The notes below the pieces were generated by a model. It was not told the DNA's origin. It made no database searches and worked only from the letters and a program-made list of their open reading frames with translations. A DNA stretch of 64,000 bases, taken from positions 124,001 to 188,000 of the forward strand of contig JBAIAC010000262.1 in NCBI GenBank assembly GCA_037349315.1, given 5' to 3'. Position 1 is the first letter of the stretch, and every line of letters begins with the position of its first letter. Position numbers and translations under genes: made by a program. The DNA is from Chelydra serpentina (lineage: Eukaryota; Chordata; Testudines; Chelydridae). Positions 1 to 9,718 of this stretch are shown piece after piece.

Positions 1-822
1 CAACCAGTCCTGAGGCAGGGGGAGGGGGACACCCTAGTAATGAGATGGGGGGAGGGGGACACCCCAGTAATGAGATAGGGGGAGGGGAACAGCCCCGACA
101 TCAGCCCCCGCTTCCCTCAGTGGCTCAGCTCAGCACAGCACAGCACAGCAGTGTGTCTCTCTCACAGCCGCTCCCCCTAATCCCCCCTGGCTATGCCACT
201 GGAGCCCCCCCCACCTTGCTCCCCACTGGGCGGGGGATATCACTGGCCCCAAGCCCCACCATTGTCCATTCTCTTCTCTCCAGGTAAACAGCCCTGCAAA
301 CAGGGTCGTCTGGGCCTCTTCTCGTCTCTGGCCCCTCTGGCTGGAACCGGTTGGTTAGGCCCCTGGGGCTCCTCTCTTTGCAGCCTATTGTTCTCCCACT
401 GGCCAGGACTGGCTGCAGACTCCTGAGCTGGCTTCCGGGTCACCTGGCGCCATGTCCGTGGCTGGGGTCCCCAGTCCCCTCGCCAGTCCCCTGTAACAAC
501 AAACTCCCTCTCCCATCACCTTGTTACACCCGTAACACCCAGGGAAACTGAGTCCCACCCCCTCTGCATGCAACCCCTAGGGAACCAAGAAAACCCCCCA
601 TAGGCAACAAGGAAAACCCCATGCTGTCACAGGGGTCACTATGTCGGCCTTGTAACCCTGGGTGTCAGGTCGCTGTGCAGCTTTGATCTAGAGCTCTGAT
701 CCCAACGACCGACCAGCAGCCCACAGCCTCCCCCTGGGTCTGCCCCCACCTGGTTACTCCTCACAGGCTGACCTGACCCCGCTTCCAGCCCTGGATTCAC
801 CCCCCAATTATCCTACTGCCAC
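1..822. repeat. G-rich short tandem repeat and unrecognised sequence
   Basis: Positions about 12-95 hold three diverged copies of a roughly 30-bp G-rich unit (GAGATGGGGGGAGGGGGACA as core). A paralogous stretch lies at about 24466-24560, so this edge of the window is a duplicated segment. The rest, to about 822, is GC-rich with no recognisable gene. Confidence 0.5.
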
Positions 823-1064
823 TCAGAGCCACAGCCGTGGAGGTGCTGACAGAGGGAGGGGTGACTCTGGGGTGGGGTTCTTCTCTAAAGATGGCTGCAG
901 AAAGGTGGGGCTCAGCTCTGTCAGCGACCTGCCCAATTGTCTCGGTGACAGGGGATGTGACATTTCTGTAAGGCACATAAAGGGGGTATTTGGCTTCCTA
1001 GCGAATGTGAGGAATGTGCAATTATGAGAGGGAATTTCCATCCCTCCGTCAGTTGTACTTCAGG

Positions 1065-1137
1065 GCCCCAGTGGCCTAATGGATAAGGCATTGGCTTCCT
1101 AAGCCAGAGATTGTGGGTTCAAGTCCTGTCTGGGGTG
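1065..1137 (+). tRNA. tRNA-Arg (CCT)
   Basis: A 73-nt cloverleaf. The acceptor stem GCCCCAG pairs with CTGGGGT, and the D arm reads TGGCCTAATGG. The anticodon loop CTTCCTAAG gives CCT, and the T arm is GTGGGTTCAAGTCCTGT. It closely matches vertebrate Arg-CCT. It decodes AGG. The 5' flank (about 880-1064) and some 3' sequence are repeated in inverted orientation around the Arg-CCT at 25794-25866. No T4 run follows immediately; the nearest is around 1172. Confidence 0.92.
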
Positions 1138-1532
1138 AAAAGCTACTTCATTCTGTGCACTGCAAAGAAACCTCAGTTTTATCTTCACCAAGGAAGCTGG
1201 GAGATGTTGGAACACAAAGTACTGGGTCTTGGGAACAATCCCCCAGAAATGGCATCTTCCACTCGACAAATGCTTTCTAGACCCATCAGTAGCAAACAGT
1301 TAATACGAGTGTGTGTCTGAGAATAGAGTGAAGGGGAGTGTTTAAGCCGACAAGTCAATGAACAAAACTCCTCTCTACTGGCTCTTTGTCTACAGCAGGC
1401 CGGCACAACATGCAGCCTGGATGGGCTCACTGTGCGGCCCGCGGGGGGTGTGAGTAGGAGGGCTCACTGTGCGGCCCAAAATCTGGGACAGTGTCCATTG
1501 GTCCTTTTTGCTGCTTGTCTCTGGGCTGGGGG

Positions 1533-1638
1533 TAGGGTGACCAGATGTCCCCATTTTATAGGGACAGTCCTGATTTTTACATCTTTTTCTTATATCGGCT
1601 CCTATTACCCCCCACCCCCTGTCCCGATTTTGGGGGGA
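1533..1638 (+). mobile_element. Palindromic MITE fragment, GGGTGACCAGA type
   Basis: It starts TAGGGTGACCAGATGTCC and continues through the typical body but lacks the inverted 3' end. Full copies with both terminal inverted repeats lie at 18257-18381 and 61161-61283. Next to it (about 1430-1500) is a short repeat with CGGCCC motifs, related to 41750-42003. Confidence 0.6.
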
Positions 1639-2100
1639 AGATCTTATTCTACTTCTAGCAAAAAGACATTTTTCTTTAACCTTAATTATACTACCTTAGG
1701 GGCCCGCTATAACATATTACCAAGGTTCAATACAAAGTCATATAAAAGTTATACAAAACTGCATAATGCAGAGATTGATCTACAACTGCATTGATTGACT
1801 GTTGTGTGCAGTAATATAGTGACCCCTGGGGGATGGGTGAAGAGGGGTGTGATGGTGGGGCCGAGCGGGGAGGGGACAGGTCCTATTTTACTGCTGTGAT
1901 CTGGTCACCCTATGCGCGCTGGTTCTTTCCCCCTCTACAGGCTTCCAGACCCCTGCGGTGGGGAAGGAGGGGTTGTTTCCACGGAGCAGGCGGCACAGGG
2001 GTGGGGGGGTGTTTCCGCAGGGCCGGGGGGTTTCGGCCCTCAGCTGTTTTCTTTGGAGTAATATGGCCCTCGCCGCTTTATGAGTTGTGCAGGCCTGCTT

Positions 2101-2412
2101 TAGACTTTATGGTCAGAAGAGACCATTAGACCATCTAATCTGACCCCCTGCATCTCACAGGCCTCCTGTGAACCACAATAGGCAAACACATTCCAGAAAG
2201 GCCTTGCTATGTTTAGGACTTTGCATTTGGCTCTGGTCAAACTTGTTTCCTTTGAATGGGCCCAGCTTGCCGAATGAGCCAGATCGCTCTGTATCACTGC
2301 CCTCTCCTCATCAGTAATTACCACTCTGCCGGTATTTTGTCACCCACCAATCTTATCAGCAGTGATTGGATGTTTTCTCCCCATTCATTGATAAAAATTA
2401 CTTAAAAAAATT
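2101..2412 (-). mobile_element. CR1-type LINE remnant with internal deletion
   Basis: The reverse strand matches the start and the end of the CR1 segment at 61975-62890 and its twin at 26500-27420. About 600 bp of middle sequence are missing, with the junction near 2208. It ends in the CR1 3' region (GGTCTCTTCTGACCATAAAG on the minus strand). It is non-coding now. Confidence 0.65.
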
Positions 2413-3024
2413 AGTCCTTGAGAGCTTCTTCAGACCCTTAGTCCCCAGGACCTGCTCCCACAGCACCATGACAAAAGGCCGTCCAGCCCTGCTGGTCCAT
2501 AGGGGATAAGCACAGAACAAACACACCTTTGGGAGCTGTGTTGTCCACAGGCTCTGAACAACATGTGGGGGTCAGCAGCTTACAAATGCACGAGAGACCT
2601 GTAGCGTAGACAGGTCCCAACAGTGTCTCAGTTTTCCACCCTGTAAAATGGGGAGAACAAACAAAACCTTGATTAGCTCTATTTGATAGTTGGGGAAACC
2701 GAGGCACCCAGGGGTGAAGAGAATCGCTCATGGTCCCAAAGCCAGGAATAGAAAACGGCAGGTCTTCTGATAGCCAATCCTGGCACCTAGCCCCAGTTAT
2801 CCTGGCCTCGCTGCTCTAACTTTAGACATAGCCTCCATGTCTTTTCCTCCTTGTCCCTTAACCCCACGTCCCTGCAGAAGAAAGATTTTCTGTTAGCCAG
2901 CTGGCTCTAATGCATGTGGATGTCGTTCCAAAAGACGTGCTCTGGCTCAGTCCCATGCTATGGTTGGCTACAGGAACCACTTGGTGACATGCTAGGGCCT
3001 GGCTTATACAGGAGGTGCGACTGG
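2413..3024. other. Unrecognised intergenic sequence
   Basis: I find no gene or repeat family I can name. A minus-strand open frame of 97 codons (2438-2731) has no family resemblance and is probably chance. Confidence 0.4.
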
Positions 3025-3459
3025 ATCATAGAATCATAGAATCTCAGGGTTGGAAGGGACCTCAGGGGGTCATCTAGTCCAACCCCCTGCTCAAAGCAGG
3101 ACCAAACCCAACTAAATCATCCCAGCCAGGGCTTTGTTAAGCCTGACCTTAAAAACCTCTAAGGAAGGAGATTCCACCACCTCCCTAGGTAACCCATTCC
3201 AGTGCTTCACCACCCTACTAGTGAAAAAGTTGTTCCTAATATCCAACCTAAACCTCCCCCTCTGCAACTTGAGACCATTACTCCTTGTTCTGTCATCTGC
3301 CACCACTGAGAACAGTCTAGATCCAGCCTCTTTGGAACCCCCTTTTAGGTAGTTGAAAGCAGCTATCAAATCCCGCCTCACTCTTCTCTTCTGCAGGCTA
3401 AACAATCCCAGTTCCCTCAGCCTCTCCTCATAAGTCATGTGCTCCAGTCCCCTAAAGTC
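3025..3459 (-). mobile_element. CR1 LINE, 3' end (5'-truncated)
   Basis: The minus strand encodes the C-terminal end of the CR1 reverse-transcriptase ORF ([19 protein letters not shown]..., 108 codons, 3438-3112). The 3' UTR follows and contains the conserved GGTTGGACTAGATGACCCCC-type end and ATTCTATGATTCTATGAT repeats. The element is 5'-truncated, as is usual for CR1. An almost identical copy lies at 15526-15997. Confidence 0.9.
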
Positions 3460-3589
3460 CTAAAGATGCACATAATGGTCCTTTCTTACCTTAACATCCC
3501 TCATTCTCTACAATTAATGCAGAGAAACAGCAAAATTCATCACACATGTGACTGGTTATGACTTATTTACTTGGTCTTAAAAGAGAACA

Positions 3590-4400
3590 AGGACCTGAGT
3601 CCCCTCCCTGTCAATAACTCCCTGCTCAGCCAATCCGGGTAGAGACCGAGGGGTGGCACAGGTCTCTCACCAGAGAGCCCAAAGGATGGCCCAGGTCACC
3701 GGTGGGGATCACTGTCCGAGCACTATTTCAGCCCCACATTTTTGGGTAGACCACACACAATGGGATCTGCAGAGCACCCCCACCAGACACACACACACAC
3801 CCCTACACCTCTCCTGGTGCTGGGAGGGGAACAGGGGGAAGGGACAAAAGAAGTAAGAGGTGAAGAGAAAGGAGGGAGGGATGGAGGAAAAGGTCAAATA
3901 AAAAGGACAAACCCTAATGTCCCCAGTGATTCTGAGGGACAAAATCCCAAGTGGGGAATAAAATTCTGCCACCTGAAGCTACTGTTTTCCATGCCTAGAA
4001 TTCAGCTGGCACCAGATGGATCAGACTGAACAGGTTCCAAACCTCTCGGAGGCTCGTACCTTCTAACCAGGGACGTCTGTTTTCTAGGAAAGTCCGTAAA
4101 AGGAAAGGAGAAAACTCCAAAGAGGTTCCTCCTCGCGCTCACGTCCGTGAACCCTAATACTCTCTCAGTCCTCCAAGAGAGACCCGACAAGGAGACTTGC
4201 TGAAGCAAAGCCACGGGGGTCTCCGAGGTTTCCCTGGCCCTGCGCCCCTGGCCTGGCCTGGCCTGGCTGATGTCAGCAGCTCTCTGTGAGGTCACCGCCT
4301 CCCCACCACCTTTGACCAATAGGCCGAGGTCCTGCAAAAGGCCTTTGTGATGTCACTGCCACACCCACCCCTCCCCTGCAGTGCTAATGTCCTGCCGCTG
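3590..4400 (-). repeat. Third, inverted copy of the CRE/CCAAT module
   Basis: This is the reverse complement of 27560-28170 and 63010-63640. In this orientation 4258-4360 carries TGATGTCA, TGAGGTCA, a CCAAT box (TTGACCAATAGG) and TGATGTCA. A long polypyrimidine tract lies on the minus strand at about 3800-3905. No ATG-initiated frame is shared among the copies. It could be an old promoter or first exon duplicated with its surroundings; the function is unknown. Confidence 0.5.
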
Positions 4401-4419
4401 GCCAGACACAGATTTTATA

Positions 4420-4480
4420 GGGGCCACTTCCGCTATTTGGGGCTTTGTCCTATTACCTCCCACCAAGGGTGACCAGACTG
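4420..4480. mobile_element. End of a GGGTGACCAGA-type MITE
   Basis: The segment TATAGGGGCCACTTCCGCTA...GGGTGACCAGAC matches the rearranged MITE copy at 61284-61370. Only one end is present. Confidence 0.45.
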
Positions 4481-4491
4481 TGACTTAGGCT

Positions 4492-4785
4492 ATGTCTTCA
4501 CTACCCGCCGGATCGGCGGGTAGCAATCGATCTATCGGGGATCGATTTTTCGCGTCTCATTAAGACGCGCTTAATCGATCCCCGATCGCGCTCCCCGTCG
4601 GCGCCGAAAAACCACGTCATCGACCGGCGCAAGAGGAGTCGACGGGGGAGCTGCAGTGATCGACGCGCCGCCGTCTTCATGGTCAGGTAAGCCGATTACG
4701 ATACGCCGATTTCAGCTACGTTATTCACGTAGCTGAAACTGCGTATCGTAGATCGACCCCCCTCCCCTAGTGTAGCCCAGGGCTT
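4492..4785 (+). mobile_element. hAT-like palindromic MITE
   Basis: The ends GGCTATGTCTTCACTACC and TAGTGTAGCCCAGGG resemble the inverted ends of turtle hAT-type elements. The inside is unusually CpG-rich and palindromic. A long imperfect hairpin spans about 4530-4590, with AGACGCG/CGCGTCT arms. Another perfect 12-bp stem lies at 4710-4738 (TTTCAGCTACGT with its complement). It has no coding capacity. I could not see a clean 8-bp target duplication. Confidence 0.6.
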
Positions 4786-5088
4786 ACTTGTGCTATTCTA
4801 ATAAATACACTAGACCTGTAATGGTGATGAATTAACCACCATACAAGTATATTGAAGGTGAACCCTAAGGAAATTAAGAGTTTAATTTATCCTCCACATG
4901 TCCCGTGTCCCACTAAAATAAATCCAACCCACAGGTCACAAGGATCAATGTCAGGATGCTCCATGGTGCTGAGAGTTTGCCTGACACCTCAGGGACACGG
5001 CGTGAGGTAGTGTCCCAGGCATCTCTAGGAAAGGAGCAGAACCAGATTGACTTGGGTTGGGGAGAGAATTGAGAGTGTCTTGGCCCAG
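4786..5088. other. Spacer between two MITEs
   Basis: AT-rich sequence with no recognised feature. Confidence 0.4.
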
Positions 5089-5089
5089 G

Positions 5090-5382
5090 TCTACACTACC
5101 CCCCCCTGTCGAACTAAGATACGCAACTTCAGCTACGTGAATAATGTAGCTGAAGTCGAAGTACCTTAGTTCGAATGAAAAAGCACTTACCCGGGGTCCA
5201 CACGCGGCGCGCAGGCTGCTCCGTCGACTCCGCCTACTCCGTTCGTCGAGCTGGAGTACCAGCGTCGACGACGGAGCACTTCCTGGTTCGATTTATCGCG
5301 TCTTGACAAGACGCGATAAATCGAACCCAGAACATCGATCGCGCGCCTCCGACCGGACGCGTAAGTATAGACCTACCCTTAG
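5090..5382 (+). mobile_element. hAT-like palindromic MITE, second copy
   Basis: It begins CAGGTCTACACTACC and ends GTATAGACCTACC, which are inverted and hAT-like. It contains a 13-bp stem at 5126-5156. At 5287-5325 there is a perfect 19-bp inverted repeat around a single central base (arm TTCGATTTATCGCGTCTTG). It is non-coding and related to the copy 600 bp upstream. Confidence 0.6.
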
Positions 5383-5435
5383 GGGTCTGTATAGATGTAT
5401 TGCCCTTGTTAGAAATGTGGTTAAAGTAGAGGCCT

Positions 5436-5517
5436 CACTGTGAGCAGGATTCGAACCTGCGCAGGAGAACCCTATTGGATTTCAACTCCAACGCCTTAAC
5501 CACTCGGCCATCACAGC
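5436..5517 (-). tRNA. tRNA-Ser (TGA)
   Basis: An 82-nt class II tRNA on the minus strand with a long variable arm. It has GCTGTGA paired with TCACAGT, the D arm GGCCGAGTGGTTAAGG, the anticodon loop GTTGAAA (TGA) and the B box GGTTCGAATCC. It decodes UCA. The paralog at 59799-59880 shares flanks for about 600 bp. Confidence 0.92.
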
Positions 5518-6045
5518 TCTGAACACAGTAATGCTCCAATGCCAGAGACACTAGTAAATAATCCCAATGCCTGGGCTTGAAATCACCTGAAATACAGAAA
5601 TCAAACAGCAAACCTGGCTCCCAACGCACAGGCGGGATTTATGGTTTGTTCTCTTTGCTTAGCCATGTGCAGTAGCACAGAGAGGGCTTTGCAAAGTCTC
5701 CCCTCCCACAGAGTGGGAATGGGAAAGAATTGTTCACTTGAAGCTTGATTTGAATGACGATGTCTGGACCACAGGGCCAGGTATTGACCTTTGCTAGAGA
5801 AAGAAGTGACCACAAAACCAGGCTAAGAAAAATGTCTCCTGGAGTCAATAGCTGGAATAGCAGCAGTATTGTGCGGAAGGAAATGTCTCACAAGAGGAGT
5901 TAGTGCATTGGTGGTTCAGTAGCAGAAGTCATAGCTACAGCGGGAGGTCTAGCTTTGGTTTCTGGCCAATAGAGGGATGAGTCCATTAGACAAACTGGCA
6001 AAGTAGTTAAAAAAAATAGCCTGCTAATATTTTGCCACGGTCTCC
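5518..6045. repeat. Duplicated flank of Ser-TGA with an empty LTR-element target site
   Basis: The reverse complement matches 54800-55268 followed by 59737-59798, that is, the sequence on both sides of retrotransposon B2. The target pentamer GCTTG (CAAGC on the other strand) occurs once here, at 5575-5579. It flanks B2 twice. This segment is therefore a paralogous uninserted allele of the site. Confidence 0.85.
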
Positions 6046-6631
6046 TATTTTATACCCTTAGATCATGTGCCTAGAAAATACTTGCCCAGCTATGTCCGGG
6101 TGGGCTTTGCTGAGTCACTGGGTCGGACAATCCCCCTGGTGTGGTCTCGTGCAACTGAGTCATAGACTTGAGCAGTCCCCAGAGTGTGGTGCTTGGGCAT
6201 CTGTCACTGAATTGCAAATCCCGTCATGACAACTCCCCAGCTGGGTAATGCTCATTGAACACCCTCCTGGGCGGGGGTCCTTTGAATGTCACCAGCAAAC
6301 TTACAGCATGTTTCAGTAACAGGCTGTTATCAGACGCCACCGGTGTGGTGCTCTGAATGGGTCACTGGTGGTGACCGATTCTAAAGCCAGAGACAACTCC
6401 TGGGGGGTGAATTCTTATACACAGGTACAAACAAGTTACACATCACTCCCGACGTACTGAGGTGCAGCCCCTCTACGTAACAAGGTACAACCCCTCTACG
6501 CGGTAAGGTGCCGTCTCCCACCTTGTACATGTTGGTTCGAACAAAACAGCTCTATCCGTCATATTCCCCTTTGCCCCTGTCTTTAGGCTGGGTCAGTCTG
6601 TTGCTTGTTATCTGTGTGGAATGTACAAGTG
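6046..6631. other. Unrecognised intergenic sequence
   Basis: No gene seen. A short imperfect tandem motif (CCCCTCTACGTAACAAGGTA) repeats twice near 6470-6510. Confidence 0.35.
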
Positions 6632-6803
6632 TTCATAGAATATCAGGGTTGGGAGGGACCTTAGAAGGTCATGTAGTCCAACCCCCTGCTCAAAGCAGGA
6701 CCAATCCCCAATTTTTGCCCCAGATCCCTAAATGGCCCCCTCAAGGATTGAACTCACAACCCTGGGTTTAGCAGGCCAATGCTCACACCATTGAGTTATC
6801 CCT
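6632..6803 (-). mobile_element. Turtle tRNA-derived SINE with CR1-like tail
   Basis: The minus strand begins GGGATAACTCAATGG, like a tRNA A box. It has a tRNA-like body (CTGCTAAACCC, B-box-like GAGTTCAATCC), then a CR1-type tail ending in TCTATGAAC. This is the layout described for tortoise Pol III SINEs, which share their 3' end with CR1 and use its enzymes for mobility. It is a strong taxonomic pointer to turtles. Confidence 0.85.
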
Positions 6804-6922
6804 TCCCACCACATTGCGCCCTCTGCAAGTGTTGCCTCTGAAATGAGGGAAACTCGTGAGTTCAGGGCACAGCTGCACACCCAGGGGAAAGCCCAGCACG
6901 ACAGGCCCAGGGGGAAGGGGTG

Positions 6923-6995
6923 AGCTAGAGCCTGGCATCCAGCCAGAAACCTTCAGATCTTCAATCTCATCCACTCCCCACTGAGCTACTTGGGC
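6923..6995 (-). pseudogene. tRNA-Phe (GAA)-like pseudogene
   Basis: The minus strand reads GCCCAAGTAGCTCAGTGGGG with a loop TTGAAGA (GAA), as in tRNA-Phe. The acceptor stem has several mismatches and the T arm lacks a TTCGA core. It is related to the better preserved Phe-like copy at 48287-48358. Confidence 0.45.
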
Positions 6996-7640
6996 AGCGA
7001 CCAGGCCCCCCAAGAAGGGTTAATACACGTGCCACAGCTCATGCTGGGGAGATTGAAATCCTGATGTCACAAGGCAGGAGACTAGCAGTGGCCTTGGCCC
7101 CGGAGGAGCAGGCTGGGGCTTCCTGGATCCCAGTCACTCAAGCCAGCACCTGCCCCCTCCCAAGCTGTCACTGGCCCCCCCAGGTCGGCAAGACAGGAGC
7201 AGCGGTTCCCACGGGAACAAGTCCACCCCCGGCTTGCAGGCTCCTCCCAAGCCTGACACAGAAAAACATCTTGCCAGAAAGGAGCCCACTGGGACTCCCC
7301 ATGGCTACTTTTCCTCCCACCCAGAACCCCGCTGCTTCTCCTGGGCTGCAAGTAGCCACCCCTGGGAAGCCGAGGGGCAGGCACAGGATTCTACCTCCCA
7401 GCAGCCAACAGCACCTCCCCAGGCTTTGGCAGAACGAACGGTGGCGCTCGACTAACCCCACTGAGCCGCTTAGCTCCTGCCCTGCCTTCCTCAGCACGAC
7501 CTTCCTCTTTTGCCCCATTCCCGCCTCACTTCCTCCTTTGGGGAGTGGGAAGAGCTGGGCTCTGTAGGCCAACCTCCAAGGGCAGAGGAGGCCAAGCCAC
7601 AAGGCTCCAAGAGGTGACTGGCCGAGATCCTCCAGCTTTC
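6996..7640. other. GC-rich sequence without a recognised gene
   Basis: An open frame of 167 codons (7064-7567, +) overlaps two frames of similar length on the other strand. All are proline- or glycine-rich with no family resemblance, as expected from GC-rich DNA. Confidence 0.4.
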
Positions 7641-7775
7641 CCTGGCTGATGCCAAGGTGCTTTCTCAGCTCATTTCACCACCCTCTGTCCTGCAGGGGTT
7701 GGGGTTATCCCAAGGACAGGCCAGTGGCAGATGGAGGAGTGTCTTGCTGGACAGCTAGGGAAAAGGAAGCCATCA

Positions 7776-7848
7776 TGTTCTTGCCGGGTTTCGAACCAGG
7801 GGCCTTTTGCATGTTAGGCAAACATGATAACCACAACACCACAGAAAC
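7776..7848 (-). tRNA. tRNA-Val (AAC)
   Basis: 73 nt on the minus strand. The 5' end is GTTTCTG, the D arm GTGGTTATCA, the anticodon loop CTAACAT (AAC) and the B box GGTTCGAAACC. One mismatch lies in the acceptor stem. A T4 run follows on the minus strand (CCTTTTCCC). It decodes GUU/GUC after A34-to-inosine editing. The flank is shared with the Val-AAC at 46510-46582. Confidence 0.85.
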
Positions 7849-7949
7849 TCTGTCACAAAACTCTGCCCCTTCCCTTCAAATTCCATCCGCTTGGCTGGCG
7901 CTCGCCCTGGCACACACCGATGGGCGACCCTGGAGAAAGTGGTGGCAGC

Positions 7950-8039
7950 TCTTCGGTGGGTCGGCTGGTAGAACAAAGAACTGGAGCCGGCTCCCAGGAA
8001 GTCATCCTTACCTCGCCCTTGTGACTCCAGCTTGCAGGA
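7950..8039 (+). pseudogene. tRNA-Tyr-derived gene with 17-nt intron and GGA anticodon
   Basis: 90 nt. Exon 1 is tRNA-Tyr-like (GGTCGGCTGGTAGA) and ends in the loop CTGGAG, followed by a 17-nt intron. Exon 2 begins ATCCTTACCTCGC and ends CTTGCAGGA. Relative to tRNA-Tyr (GTA) the middle anticodon base is changed, giving GGA. The T arm lacks the TTCGA core, so Pol III activity is doubtful. One of four related copies. Confidence 0.65.
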
Positions 8040-8241
8040 GAGCTTCTTTCCTTCCCCTTGCTGAGAAAGAGCAAGGAAAGAACAAAAGCCCAGATCCATA
8101 GGGGGGCAGAGGCTTCAGGAGCCCACAGCGTTTGCCCATCTGGGGCATTGTGGCTGAGATCTCTGCCGGCCAGCGCCAGCGCTCGCAAGGCGCTAGTGTG
8201 GATGCTGGAGGCTGGGTGCTGGATGCTGGAGGCAGAGACCC

Positions 8242-8313
8242 AGCAGAGTGGCGCAGCGGCAGCGTGCTGGGCCCATAACCCAGAGGTCGGTGGATCGAAA
8301 CCATCCTCTGCTA
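8242..8313 (+). tRNA. Initiator tRNA-Met (CAT)
   Basis: 72 nt. The ends AGCAGAG/CTCTGCT with terminal A1:T72, the D arm GGCGCAGCGG, the loop GCCCATAAC (CAT), three G:C pairs below the loop and the T loop ATCGAAA are all initiator hallmarks. A T5 terminator is at about 8332-8336 (CTTTTTG). An inverted duplicate lies at 50667-50738. Confidence 0.95.
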
Positions 8314-8832
8314 GGCAGGTGCTTGTTTCTTTTTGCTCTGGGCCTCCAAGCGAGGGGGCGACCAGCAGAGCGCCAGGAGCCGAGGCCGTGAGGCAGGAGG
8401 TGGCTGAGGTGTGGGACTGCCAGGGAGCTCCCCGGCCCCTCTGGCTGCCTGGGCTGAAGGCGAGAGCCAGGCCTGTGCGTGAGGTCTGAGTGCCGGTGGC
8501 TCCCCCACTCCTCGGGAGGGTCTGTCCCAAGGCAGCGGCCCAGCCCCCCTCCAAGGGGGGTGCGTCCCACCAGCATTTCTTGCCCCGTTTGGGGAGGTTC
8601 AGCCTCCCCGAGCCCCTTGTAGCCGCCGCCCACGTGCAGTGTCACTGGTAGATACGGGCAGAGGAGACTCGGGGGCCTGGGCTGGGAAATCCCTGGGTGA
8701 AACTGGCTGCCTGAGCCCAGCCCCTCTGCACTCAGGGGAGCGGTGAGAGGGGGAGGGGCTCAGGGAGTAAATCCTCAGAAACCTCCCCCCTGGGTTTGTA
8801 ATGTCAGACCCCAGCGAACAAGTCCCTGCGTG

Positions 8833-9687
8833 TGTGAAGGGAGGGGTTGTGAGGGGGAGGGTCCATGGGGGTGTCGGTGTGAGGGGGAGGGGCTGTGAGG
8901 GGGAGGGTCCATGGGGGTGTCTCTGTGAGGGGGAGGGTCCATGGTGGTGTCAGTGTGAAGGGAGGGGCTGTGAGGGGGAGGGTCCATAGGGGTGTCAGTG
9001 TGAGGGGGAGGGGCTGTGAGGGGGAGGGTCCATAGGGGTGTCAGTGTGAGTGGGAGGGGCTGTGAGAGGGAGGTCTATGCAGTGTCTGTGAGGGGGAGGG
9101 GCTGTGAGGGGGAGGGTCCATGGGGGTGTCAGTGTGAGGGGGAGGGGCTGTGATGGGGAGGGTCCATGGGGGTGTCAGTGTGAGGGGGAGGGGCTGTGAG
9201 GGGGAGGGTCCATGGGGGTGTCTCTGTGAGGGGAGGGGCTGTGAGGGGGAGGGTCCATGGAGGTTTCAGTGTGAAGGGAGGGGCTGTGAGGGGGAGGGTC
9301 CATGGGGGTGTCTCTGTGAGGGGGAGGGTCCATGGTGGTGTCAGTGTGAAGGGAGGGGCTGTGAGGGGGAGGGTCTATAGGGGTGTCAGTGTGAGGGGGA
9401 GGGGCTGTGAGGGGGAGGGTCCATGGGGGTGTCAGTGTGAGTGGGAGGGGCTGTGAGAGGGAGGTCTATGCAGTGTCTGTGAGGGGGAGGGGCTGTGACG
9501 GGGAGGGTCCATGGGGGTGTCAGTGTGAGGGGGAGGGGCTGTGAGGGGGAGGGTCCATGGGGGTGTCAGTGTGAGGGGGAGGGGCTGTGAGGGGAGGGTC
9601 CATGGGGGTGTCAGTGTGAGGGGGAGGGGCTGTGAGGGGAGGGTCCATGGGGGTGTCAGTGTGAGGGGGAGGGGCTGTGAGGGGCTG
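8833..9687 (+). repeat. 46-bp G-rich minisatellite
   Basis: About 18 copies of a unit of roughly 46 bp with cores GTGAGGGGGAGGGGCTGTGA and GGGAGGGTCCATGGGGGTGT. Short variants are interspersed. It is extremely G-skewed, with many runs of 3-5 G, so G-quadruplexes are plausible. Open frames through it are a by-product of repetition. The same minisatellite, inverted, lies at 49578-50140. Confidence 0.9.
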
Positions 9688-9718
9688 GGCTCCCCAGTCA
9701 CTGCTCTGTCGAGGCCCC

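Noticed and set aside
7853..8645. Minus-strand frames of 233 and 150 codons over the initiator-Met region
   Set aside because: They run through a tRNA gene and a Tyr-like tRNA and are GC-driven; similar frames appear in the inverted copy (50336-50896) only because the DNA is duplicated.
8833..9687. CRISPR-like array
   Set aside because: Units are contiguous without unique spacers, and the window is a vertebrate genome; it is a minisatellite.
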